A stretch of DNA of 64,000 nucleotides, taken from Longimicrobium sp. GTDB lineage: Bacteria; Gemmatimonadota; Gemmatimonadetes; Longimicrobiales; Longimicrobiaceae. The translations under genes were made by a program, and so were the position numbers. Positions 54,697 to 61,961 of this stretch are shown one piece after another; within the stretch, counting starts at the first letter, position 1, and each line of letters starts with the position of its first letter. The notes beneath the pieces are model-generated. The model had not been told where the DNA came from. It did no database searches and saw nothing but the letters and a program-made list of their open reading frames with translations. The stretch is taken from positions 1 through 64,000 of the forward strand of contig NZ_DASVSF010000108.1 of the NCBI RefSeq assembly GCF_036388275.1. Reading direction: 5' to 3'.

Positions 54697-54861
54697 CACG
54701 GAGGTACACCCGGGCCGGCGCGTGCGCCGGCCGTCTGCGAGGGAAACGGCCCGGAAGAACCGGGACGGTGCTAATTTAGCCGCAGAGGACGGGCGATTGA
54801 ACCCCCGGCGAACGCGGCCCTCGTCAACAGGACACGCGTTCCGGCGGATTCGTTGGATGCG

Positions 54862-55503
54862 CTACAGGGCGGAGAGCGCGGCGTGGACGGCGAGGGGATC
54901 GAAGCGGGTGCCGGCGCCCGACTGCAGCAGGTGCGAGCGGGTCGGCGCGCTCATGGCCGCCTGGTACGGGCGCGGCCAGGTGACGGTGGCGAACACGTCG
55001 GCGACGCGAAAGATGCCGGCCAGCACCAGGTCGCGCTCGGAAAGCCCGTCGCGGCGCAGCTCGGTGTGGTCGCGGTACTGGTTCTCGATCAGCAGGGCGA
55101 TGCGGGGATGGTACGCCGCCCGGGCGATGTCGGCGCTCACCCGCGCCTGGCCGCGCACCCACTGCAGCTCCTGCGGAGACAGCGTGCCCCGGCGCTCGAT
55201 CAGGTCCGCCGGCAGCGAGAGCATCCCCATCTCGTGAAGCTGCGCGGCCGTGTTCAGGATGTAGCGGTCGCCATCGCCAATGCCCATCGACGCGGCGATG
55301 CGCCCGGCCACCATCGCCACCCGCGCGGCGTGGTCCATCAGCCCCAGCTGCGGCTCCCGCGCCTGCAGCGCCAGTTCGAAGGCGTCGAGGATCCGGGACC
55401 GGGCGCCGTGAAGGTGGCCCTCCAGCTCCGCGGGGTCCACGCCGTCACCTACGCCGTGGGGTGGCGGCCCGTGCAGCTGCCGATGACGCATCCAGTCCAG
55501 CAC
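54862..55503 (-). CDS. Degenerate HD-GYP-like protein
   Basis: A 213-residue protein with the overall helical layout of an HD-GYP phosphodiesterase: MDHAARVAMVAGRIA, LNTAAQLHEMGMLSLPADLI then ERRGTLSPQEL, and RVADVFATVTWPRPYQAAMS near the end. The usual LHDIGK is LHEMG and the HHExxDGxGYP motif is replaced by LIENQYRDHTELRRDGLSE, so cyclic-di-GMP hydrolysis is doubtful. It sits 90 bases downstream of the GGDEF-EAL gene on the same strand and may bind or sense cyclic-di-GMP or a relative. No signal or receiver domain is present. Confidence 0.74.
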   Translation of the reverse strand: MLDWMRHRQLHGPPPHGVGDGVDPAELEGHLHGARSRILDAFELALQAREPQLGLMDHAARVAMVAGRIAASMGIGDGDRYILNTAAQLHEMGMLSLPADLIERRGTLSPQELQWVRGQARVSADIARAAYHPRIALLIENQYRDHTELRRDGLSERDLVLAGIFRVADVFATVTWPRPYQAAMSAPTRSHLLQSGAGTRFDPLAVHAALSAL

Positions 55504-55593
55504 GTGTCACTCTCCTGCGGGGGAAAACGCGGCGCGGTCCGGAGAGGGGACCCGCGTCCATGGGGATGACGAGGGATCGTGCGGGCCGTCACC

Positions 55594-57711
55594 TCAGCGC
55601 GGCGCCGCCAGCCACCCCTCCAGCGCATCGACGGGCATGGGACGGGCGAAGAGGAAGCCCTGCGCGTGGCGGCATCCCAGCCGGTGCACGGCTTCCTGCT
55701 GCGCGGCGGTCTCCACCCCCTCCGCCGTCACGGCCAGTTCCAGCGCGTCGGCCAGCCCCACGATGCTGCGCACGATGGCCTGGTCCGCCGCGCTCTCGCC
55801 GATGCGCTGCACGAACGAGCGGTCGATCTTCAGCCGGTCGAAGCCGAACTGGCGCAGGTAGGCGAGGGACGAGTAGCCGGTGCCGAAGTCATCCAGGCAG
55901 ATCCGTACGCCCAGCTCGCGCAGCGTGGCCAGCACGGACGCGGCGGTCTGGAAGTCTTCCATGAACGAGGTCTCGGTCACCTCGATCATCAGCCGGCGCG
56001 CATCTACCCCGAAGCGGGCCAGCGCGTCGGTAACGTCCTGCACGGCGCGCGGATGCACCACGTGCCGGCCGGAGAAGTTGATGCTCACGGGCAAGCCGCC
56101 CAGCAGGGGATGGTCCGTCCACGCCTTCAGCTGCCGCGCCGCCGCCGCCAGCACCCAGCGGTCCAGGTCCACGATCTTCCCCGTTTCTTCCGCCACGGGA
56201 AGGAACGCCTGCGGCCCCAGCAGCCCGCGCTCCGGGTGGTTCCACCGCACCAGCGCCTCCAGCCCTTCCACCCCCCCGTCGGCCAGGCAGACGATGGGCT
56301 GAAAGTGAAGCGTCAGCTCGTCGCGGTCGATGGCGCGCTGAAGCTGCTTCTCCACCTCCAGCAGGGCCTCTTCGTGCGCCATCACCCCCGGCTCGGAAAA
56401 GCCGTGATGCCCGGCGCCCAGCGTCTTGGCGCGGTACATGGCGCGGTCGGCCATGGCCAGCACCCCCTCCGGCGTCTCCGCGCACGCGCCCAGCGCCACG
56501 CCGATGCTGGCCGAGCAGCACATCTCCACGCCTTCGATGGTGGCGGGCACGGCAAGCAGCCGCTGGATGCGCTGGACGACGGCGAGGGCGTCCTGCTCGC
56601 GCTCCACCCCGTGCAGCAGCGCGGCGAACTCGTCGCCGCCAATGCGCGCCACCATGTCGCTGGGCCGGATGGACGCGGCCAGGCGCTCGCCCACCACGGC
56701 CAGCAGCGCGTCGCCCGCCGCGTGGCCCAGGCGGTCGTTCACCGTCTTGAAGCGATCAAGGTCCACGAACAGCACCGCGAACTCGGCTCCGTGCTGGCCC
56801 TTGGCCTCGCACGCCTGCTGCAGCGCGCGCAGGAAGGCGGCGCGGTCGGGCAGGCGCGTCAGCGCGTCGCGGTCCACGTCGCCGGCCGGGACGGACGACT
56901 CCTCGCGCCCGCTCAGGTCCTCGCACCACGTCACCAGCCCCATCGGCCGCTCGTCGTCGGCGGCGACGACGTCCGACCACAGGCGCACGGGAAAGCGGGT
57001 GCCGTCGCGCCGCACGTTCACCCGCTCGCGCACCCAGCGGCGCACGGGGCGCGCGGGCACGCCGCCCTGCGCGCTCCACAGCTCGGGCGGGGCCAGCGCG
57101 CGGGCGGGAAGGCCGTACATCTCGTCCAGCCGGTAGCCATGCATCTGGGCCTCGGCGGGGTTGGAGAAGACGATGGCCCCCGTCTCGTCGGTGATGGTCA
57201 GCCCACGATCCACCGCCGCCAGCGCTCGTTCCAGCAGCTCCAGCCGGGCCTGCGCCGCGCGCAGCGACTCGTCCGCGGCCTGCGCGCGGACCTCGGCCAT
57301 GGCCGCGGCGGCCATGCATTCCAGCGCGGCGACCTCGCTCGCGGACCAGGGCCGAACGTTGAGGGCCACCAGCGAGCCGGCGGGCGCCTCGCCGGGGTTG
57401 GGCAGCGGAACGAGGGCGAGCGAGGGCCCAAAAACGAGCGATGGATCGCCGGTCGAGAGTGCGCGGAAGGTGCGGGATTCGCCCGCGTTCCGGGCGTCGC
57501 GCAGCGGCGGACCCAGGTGAAGGATGGCGGCCAGCAGCGCCTGCTGGTGCTCCGGGGCGCCGGATGCGTGCACGGGAGGATGGCCGGCGCCTTCCAGCAG
57601 CACGGCGGCGGCGCCCAGGTTCAGCCGGGCGACGGCGTTCGCGGCCAGGCGGCGCAGGGTCTCGGCGCCGGGCCCGGAGGCCGCATCGAGTACGGACGGA
57701 GGAGTGCGCAT
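55594..57711 (-). CDS. GAF/PAS-GGDEF-EAL cyclic-di-GMP signalling protein
   Basis: A 705-residue cytosolic protein from ATG 57711. Residues 15-145 are GAF-like, and 150-270 a PAS domain (ALAAVDRGLTITDETGAIVF, SNPAEAQMHGY). The GGDEF active site is intact (ARIGGDEFAALL, 356-366), with DLDRFKTVNDRLGH before it. The EAL domain starts LHFQPIV and has EGLEALVRWNHP (EAL 485-487), SINFSG, EVTETSF, LDDFGTGYSSL, KIDRSFV and GVETAAQQ, so both activities may be functional. A class I cyclic-di-GMP riboswitch lies directly before the start, giving feedback on its own product. Confidence 0.95.
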   Translation of the reverse strand: MRTPPSVLDAASGPGAETLRRLAANAVARLNLGAAAVLLEGAGHPPVHASGAPEHQQALLAAILHLGPPLRDARNAGESRTFRALSTGDPSLVFGPSLALVPLPNPGEAPAGSLVALNVRPWSASEVAALECMAAAAMAEVRAQAADESLRAAQARLELLERALAAVDRGLTITDETGAIVFSNPAEAQMHGYRLDEMYGLPARALAPPELWSAQGGVPARPVRRWVRERVNVRRDGTRFPVRLWSDVVAADDERPMGLVTWCEDLSGREESSVPAGDVDRDALTRLPDRAAFLRALQQACEAKGQHGAEFAVLFVDLDRFKTVNDRLGHAAGDALLAVVGERLAASIRPSDMVARIGGDEFAALLHGVEREQDALAVVQRIQRLLAVPATIEGVEMCCSASIGVALGACAETPEGVLAMADRAMYRAKTLGAGHHGFSEPGVMAHEEALLEVEKQLQRAIDRDELTLHFQPIVCLADGGVEGLEALVRWNHPERGLLGPQAFLPVAEETGKIVDLDRWVLAAAARQLKAWTDHPLLGGLPVSINFSGRHVVHPRAVQDVTDALARFGVDARRLMIEVTETSFMEDFQTAASVLATLRELGVRICLDDFGTGYSSLAYLRQFGFDRLKIDRSFVQRIGESAADQAIVRSIVGLADALELAVTAEGVETAAQQEAVHRLGCRHAQGFLFARPMPVDALEGWLAAPR

Positions 57712-57721
57712 GGCAGCACCT

Positions 57722-57808
57722 GTTCGGTAACCCGACCGGCATGGCCGCAGGAGAGCGCGGCGGTAGCCTCGTGGCTTTGCGTCCCCGCCTTTCGACGGGT
57801 TTGCCGTT
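57722..57808 (-). ncRNA. Cyclic-di-GMP class I (GEMM) riboswitch
   Basis: On the - strand the three conserved blocks of the GEMM-I aptamer appear in order. GGCAAACCCG (near 57805-57796) is followed by a GAAA tetraloop-type stem (GTCGAAAGGCGGG). Next is GGGGACGCAAAGCC (57786-57773), then the variable hairpin (ACGAGGCTACCGCC...), and finally CGGGTTACCGAACAGG (57734-57719). These match the Vibrio Vc2 aptamer blocks (GGGCAAACC, GGGACGCAAAGCC, GGGGUUACCGA). The AGGTG ribosome-binding site (57721-57717) directly adjoins the 3' side and ATG 57711, so control is probably at translation initiation. Confidence 0.94.
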
Positions 57809-57930
57809 GTCGTAGGTGCCCGGCGCGGGTAAGAACGGCCAGGCGGGTTCAATCACTTCCGGCAACCTTCGCCGTCGCATGGAAGGCGGCGCAAGGAACG
57901 TTCCCGGGAACGTCCGTCGCCGGATGACGC

Positions 57931-58317
57931 TTACGGCGCGGCGGGAGGCGCCGCGGCGACGATCCGCAGTTCGCGCTCCTCGTCGCCCCGCTTCACGCGG
58001 ACGGTGTACGCGCGCCCCGGCGCCAGCCCCGGAAACAGGGGACGCTCCAGGCTGTCGCGTCCGTCAATGGAGAGCACCACGTCGTCCACCATGAACCCTG
58101 CCGCGGCCGCCGGGGACTTCGGGGTCACGGAGGCCACGAACGGCCGCGCGTTGGGGAAGATGCGAAGTGCCAGGCCAAGGGTTCCCGCCGGTGGCCGCGG
58201 GTTCCGGACGCCCTGCGAGTCGGCGGCGGGCGCGGCCGGCACCGGTGCTGGCTGCTGCGCGCGAGCCGGGTGCGCGAACGCAATGGACAGCGCGGCTGCG
58301 GCGATGCTGATTCTCAC
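57931..58317 (-). CDS. Small secreted PDZ-domain protein
   Basis: A 128-residue protein from GTG 58317. The signal peptide is VRISIAAAALSIAFAHPARA. After a Pro/Ala-rich linker, residues 45-125 form a PDZ domain: LGLALRIFPNARPFVASVTP, KSPAAAAGFMVDDVVLSIDG, RAYTVRVKRGDEERELRIVA. No catalytic domain is attached. A stand-alone periplasmic PDZ would bind C-terminal peptides of partner proteins. A longer open frame upstream gives no signal-like start. It lies between the riboswitch-controlled gene and the HAD gene. Confidence 0.78.
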   Translation of the reverse strand: MRISIAAAALSIAFAHPARAQQPAPVPAAPAADSQGVRNPRPPAGTLGLALRIFPNARPFVASVTPKSPAAAAGFMVDDVVLSIDGRDSLERPLFPGLAPGRAYTVRVKRGDEERELRIVAAAPPAAP

Positions 58318-58439
58318 GGGCAGAACCTGGCGCGAAGGTGAGCGTCGGCGATGGGACGCGATTGGAAGCAAGCAGAAGTTGCGCACATCGTCAACTGTTT
58401 TCGCGCCCGCGTGCGCCCGGCCTCTATCGCGACCCAGCA

Positions 58440-59120
58440 TCAGCACCACATGGCGAACGCGCGGGTGATGTCGGACGGGTGCTCGAAGGTCCAGTCGGGC
58501 GTCATCGCCTCGATGGCGTGCAGAAAGGTATCCTTCTCCCCCGGCGCGGTCTTGGGCCACAGCGCCGCGCCGATCCTCATCCCCGCGTTGCGCCCGGCCT
58601 TCAAGTCGCTGGTGGAATCGCCGATGTAGATCGTGTCAGCCGGCTCTACACCCAGCGCCGCGGCGGCCGCGAGCAGGCCGGACGGGTCGGGCTTGGGCGC
58701 GTGCACGTCGTCGTCGGTGACCACCACGTCGAAGTAGCTCAGGTCGGAGTAGATGTGCGTGACGTGCCACGCCTCGCGCCCCTTTCCGGTGACGATCCCC
58801 ATCGGGTACCCTGCGGATTTCAGGGCAGACAGCATCTCGACAACGCCGTCGTAGGTGCCCTCGCCCTTCAGGTAGTACATCTCGCCGTACAGCTCCCGCA
58901 TCTCCGCGTGGCAGGCCTCTCCGCGCTTCTCGCCGAGCCAGTCCACCAGGAAGCGCCGCTCGGAGACGGGATTTCGCCCGATGATCTCCTTGTCCGTGGG
59001 CGCGTAGCCCAGGTGCGGCTCCAGCGCGCGGCGGTAGCACTCCAGGTACAGGTGATACGTGTCGATCAGCGTGCCATCCAGGTCGAACAGGATGGCCGCG
59101 GGGGCACGGGAGGATGTCAC
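58440..59120 (-). CDS. HAD-superfamily phosphatase (phosphoglycolate phosphatase/PpaX-like)
   Basis: A 226-residue cytosolic hydrolase. Motif I is LFDLDGTLID (nucleophile D13, general acid D15), motif II is GIVTGKG (Thr), motif III is KPDPSG (Lys in VHAPKPDP) and motif IV is YIGDSTSDLKAG. The helical cap between residues 20 and 85 marks subclass IA as in Gph and PpaX. The GTG start at 59120 follows immediately on the TAG stop of the ATPase gene (TAGGTG), so the genes are cotranscribed. The substrate may be phosphoglycolate or pyrophosphate; sequence alone does not decide. Confidence 0.89.
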   Translation of the reverse strand: MTSSRAPAAILFDLDGTLIDTYHLYLECYRRALEPHLGYAPTDKEIIGRNPVSERRFLVDWLGEKRGEACHAEMRELYGEMYYLKGEGTYDGVVEMLSALKSAGYPMGIVTGKGREAWHVTHIYSDLSYFDVVVTDDDVHAPKPDPSGLLAAAAALGVEPADTIYIGDSTSDLKAGRNAGMRIGAALWPKTAPGEKDTFLHAIEAMTPDWTFEHPSDITRAFAMWC

Positions 59121-60563
59121 CTACGAGCCGTGGTAAAGGCGGTCGAGGTCCACGAGTTCCACGTCGGGGCGCGAGGCGGCGGCCGCGTCGATCTCGGGTG
59201 TGAACGCAGGGCCAAAGAGCAGCACCTTGGCCTGTGCGGCACGCGCCCCCAGTGCCGCGCGCGCTTTCTCCAGGCGCCGCAGGTGCCCGATTCCGATCGT
59301 TTCGCCCGCCTTTGCCTCGCCGATGGCCAGCACCTGCCGCTCCGAAGCACCGGATGCTCCTTCGTCCGACGCCACCACCACGTCCAGTTGGCAATCCTTT
59401 CCGTCGATGATCGCGGATGAAGGGCCGACGATGTCGGGAGCGCCGCCCAGCGTCTCGGGGTCCGCGTAGCGACGCACCCACGCGCGCGCCTGCTCCTCGA
59501 ACACGGGGCCCCGGACGCGCGCGTCGAACTGCGCGGAGAGCCTCCGCTCCCACGTGGAACTTGGATCCCGATCGCGCAGCAGCGAAGCGTGGGGCTCCAG
59601 GATCGCGTAGTGGAACTGCAGGAAGGAATCGGCGAGTGCGTATGTCGGCCGCTGCTCACGGATGGGATCGGAGTGCCGGACCACGAACCCCGCGGCGATC
59701 AGGCGCTTCAGCGGCGGGTCGATGTTCGATACGCTTCGGCGCAGCTGGTTGGCGATGGTTCCGGCCGTCACCGCCCCGTTCGCGATCGCCCCCAGGATGC
59801 TGTGGTGCATCGCCGGGCTCGCCGCCGACAACGTGGGATCCTCCGCGAGGAGCGTGGTCGCTTCGTGGTTGAGCGTGGCGGCAGGGGAAAGGACGCGGGC
59901 GGCCACCCAGCGGTCGAAGTCGTCCGCGCGGCTCGGCAGGTCGTGATCCACCATGTCCGTCGCGTAGCCGATCACGCCGCCGATGACGGCATAGACGCGG
60001 GCGGCGAGTTCCAGGCTGGGTGAGGGAAGGTGCTTCGCGGCCTCGCGGTAGTCGAACGGCTGCATGACCAGCTCCATGCCGGCCCGGCCGCGCAGGGGAG
60101 CCTCGCCGGTGGTCAGCGAGCGCATCATGGCGATCGCGGAGCCGCACAACACGATCCGCGCTTGTCCGGGATGGGCTCGGCGGCCACCGGGGCCAAGGAC
60201 CGCCGCGATGGTGGAGTCCACTGCCTGGTCAGCTTCGAGCAGATAGCCGAACTCGTCCAGCACCACGGGCGTCGGGCGGCTCGCCCCGAGCTGGATCAAC
60301 TGCGCGAACGCTTCTTCCCAGCTTCCCAGGGACAGGCGCCCCACTCCAAGGTGCGCGCCCAGCGCTTCGCCCAGGCGAGCGAGGTGAACGGCCGATTCGC
60401 CCCGGGTCGCCTCCCAGTAAAACCCTCCGCGCTCCCTCGTCACCGCTTCGAGCAGCGTAGACTTTCCGATCCGCCGACGGCCGTACACCAGCCCCAGCGT
60501 GCTGCGGGCCGCCCCCGACTCGAAGAACGTTTCAATGTGAGGCCGGCTGGATGTGGTGTCCAT
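59121..60563 (-). CDS. ATPase of the archaeal-type/DUF234 family
   Basis: A 480-residue AAA-like ATPase (ATPase_2). The Walker A is VYGRRRIGKSTLL (K34, S35) and Walker B PVVLDEFGYLL (D103, E104), with IVLCGSAIAMM as sensor. Residues 280-340 are a winged helix (TAGTIANQLRRSVSNIDPPL, KRLIAAGFV). The last 130 residues form the DUF234 domain with PD-(D/E)XK-like residues (IIDGKDCQLDVVV and AIGEAKAGE). Members are widespread, often transferred, and poorly characterised. Promoter and inverted repeat upstream suggest regulated expression. It is linked to the HAD gene downstream. Confidence 0.87.
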   Translation of the reverse strand: MDTTSSRPHIETFFESGAARSTLGLVYGRRRIGKSTLLEAVTRERGGFYWEATRGESAVHLARLGEALGAHLGVGRLSLGSWEEAFAQLIQLGASRPTPVVLDEFGYLLEADQAVDSTIAAVLGPGGRRAHPGQARIVLCGSAIAMMRSLTTGEAPLRGRAGMELVMQPFDYREAAKHLPSPSLELAARVYAVIGGVIGYATDMVDHDLPSRADDFDRWVAARVLSPAATLNHEATTLLAEDPTLSAASPAMHHSILGAIANGAVTAGTIANQLRRSVSNIDPPLKRLIAAGFVVRHSDPIREQRPTYALADSFLQFHYAILEPHASLLRDRDPSSTWERRLSAQFDARVRGPVFEEQARAWVRRYADPETLGGAPDIVGPSSAIIDGKDCQLDVVVASDEGASGASERQVLAIGEAKAGETIGIGHLRRLEKARAALGARAAQAKVLLFGPAFTPEIDAAAASRPDVELVDLDRLYHGS

Positions 60564-60586
60564 CGGTGCTCCCGGATACTCTCGCT

Positions 60587-60633
60587 GACGATACTCAATC
60601 GTACGATACTATCACCGGCTTGAGTATTGTCAA
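60587..60633 (-). promoter_or_regulatory. Promoter with a 12-bp inverted repeat ahead of the DUF234 ATPase
   Basis: On the - strand TTGACA (60633-60628), a 16-bp spacer and TAGTAT (60611-60606). GACGATACTCAA (60587-60598) is inverted as TTGAGTATTGTC (60620-60631), matching 11 of 12. Centre-to-centre distance is 33 bp, about three helical turns, as for a dimer or tetramer of a repressor. Confidence 0.7.
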
Positions 60634-60737
60634 GAACTCGAGTGTTCGGGTAAGCGCGGCTCGCGTCTTGGTGACGGCTGCCGGCCGCAGGTGAGAGATC
60701 GTTCAGGCCAGATCACATACTCAACGTACTCCCGCAC

Positions 60738-60783
60738 TCACTTTCCCTCGATCTCCGTCCGGAGCCGCGTCAGCGCCTCCGCG
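60738..60783 (-). pseudogene. 3'-end fragment duplicated from the dynamin gene
   Basis: The - strand reads AEALTRLRTEIEGK and TGA, versus EDALMRLRTEIGGK and TAA at the end of the dynamin gene (61962). The following CTCCCGCACTC is shared as well. No more of the gene is present. Nothing else was recognised in 60634-60892. Confidence 0.78.
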
Positions 60784-60892
60784 GGTCACGCCGATTGCGC
60801 GTACCGGTGCGGAAGGAACGCCGGCCACCGTACCGGGTATCCCCGTCCCGCTCCAGCGCTACGATCAACTGCTCTTGACACAACGATTTACG

Positions 60893-61306
60893 ATGACGGC
60901 CAGACATATGCACGCGGCCTCGCTGGCGGCGCTTGCCGCCGTCCTCGGGGGGTGCGATTCGCCCGTAGGGGCACCCGGGGCATCGGCGCACGCTCGCGTC
61001 GATGCCATCGTACTCGCCCCGACGGGCCAGCCGGCCGCCGGGGTGGAGGTAACGGTTCGCGAGGCCCCGCCCTCGCTGCCGTACCAGTTCACCTCTGACC
61101 TCACCGATGCCCAAGGCAGGGCGTCGGTGACCATCTGGCGCCTGGGCGGGCCGGCGCCGTCCAGCCCCGACACGGTGTCGTTCGTGGTGATGGCCCAGGG
61201 CGGCGAACCCGCGGTGCGCGACAGCGTATCGGTGGTCGTGCGGTTCGCCCCGACGCGGGAAGCCGCGCGGGTGACCGACGCCAAGCTCGCCGTGACCACG
61301 CGCTGA
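60893..61306 (+). CDS. Lipoprotein with beta-sandwich domain, unknown function
   Basis: A 137-residue protein from ATG 60893 (an alternative ATG lies at 60908). MTARHMHAASLAALAAVLGG ends in a lipobox (C21). The mature part resembles a single carboxypeptidase-regulatory or Ig-like fold: ARVDAIVLAPTGQPAAGVEV, TVREAPPSLPYQF, LTDAQGRASVTIWRLGG and DSVSVVVRFAPTREAARVTD. Such domains are common in surface proteins of this lineage. A perfect 16-bp hairpin ends the transcript. Function unknown. Confidence 0.73.
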   Translation: MTARHMHAASLAALAAVLGGCDSPVGAPGASAHARVDAIVLAPTGQPAAGVEVTVREAPPSLPYQFTSDLTDAQGRASVTIWRLGGPAPSSPDTVSFVVMAQGGEPAVRDSVSVVVRFAPTREAARVTDAKLAVTTR

Positions 61307-61340
61307 TCGCCGGTCGCGAACTGGACCGCGGACGAAAAAC

Positions 61341-61379
61341 CGATCCCCTCTTCCCCGCCGCCGGGGGAAGAGGGGATCG
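61341..61379 (+). terminator. Terminator of the lipoprotein gene
   Basis: CGATCCCCTCTTCCCC (61341-61356) pairs perfectly with GGGGAAGAGGGGATCG (61364-61379). It has an upstream AAAAA on the 5' side but no downstream T-run. Confidence 0.82.
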
Positions 61380-61419
61380 GGCATGGGAGCGAATCCACAC
61401 TCCCGGCGTGCACCGCGGC

Positions 61420-61916
61420 CCTGTCATCCTGAGGCCCAGGCGCACCGTGCCATCCCGTACGCCAGACCTCGCGCACCGAAGGATCTAGCCGCGGACACGA
61501 ATCAGCCGGGGCGCGGTAGCGGGCATCAGTGCAGAGGCCGCGGGCCCGGGGCGGTTCGAACACGGCCGGCGCATACCTCGGCTGCCCTCTCCCCCGGCCC
61601 CTCTCCCGCAAGCGGGAGAGGGGAGAATTCGATCGCGCTTCCGCTGGCTTCCGTACACTCGAACGGCAGGAGCAGTCCGCGAAGGCGGACTTCGGGCCCT
61701 TGTTGCCGCGACTTTAGTCGCCCCAGCAGGGCCGAGGCCTCTGCTCGTGGTGAAAGCGGTCCCACACCGGTGTCCGAGCCCCCGCCGGGCATCCGAGTCC
61801 CCAGGCTCCGTGACCGCTGCCGAGCCCGGAGTTGTACGCATCTGCGGCTAGATCCTTCGGCCCGCGAGGGATGTGCTACGGGCCGGTGCCGTGCGCCTGG
61901 GCCTCAGGATGCCAGG
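61420..61916. repeat. Complete composite repeat A-E-D-A (reference copy)
   Basis: The left end CCTGTCATCCTGAGGCCCAG (61420) and right end GGGCCTCAGGATGCCAGG (61916) are inverted A units. An E hairpin (about 61590-61640) and a D unit (about 61668-61730) lie between them. It follows 10267-10864 almost segment by segment without that copy's insertion. No gene was seen in the gap 61307-61961. Confidence 0.82.
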
Positions 61917-61961
61917 CCCTTGGCGCACTCACCGCACTCCCGCACTCCCGCACTCCCGCAC

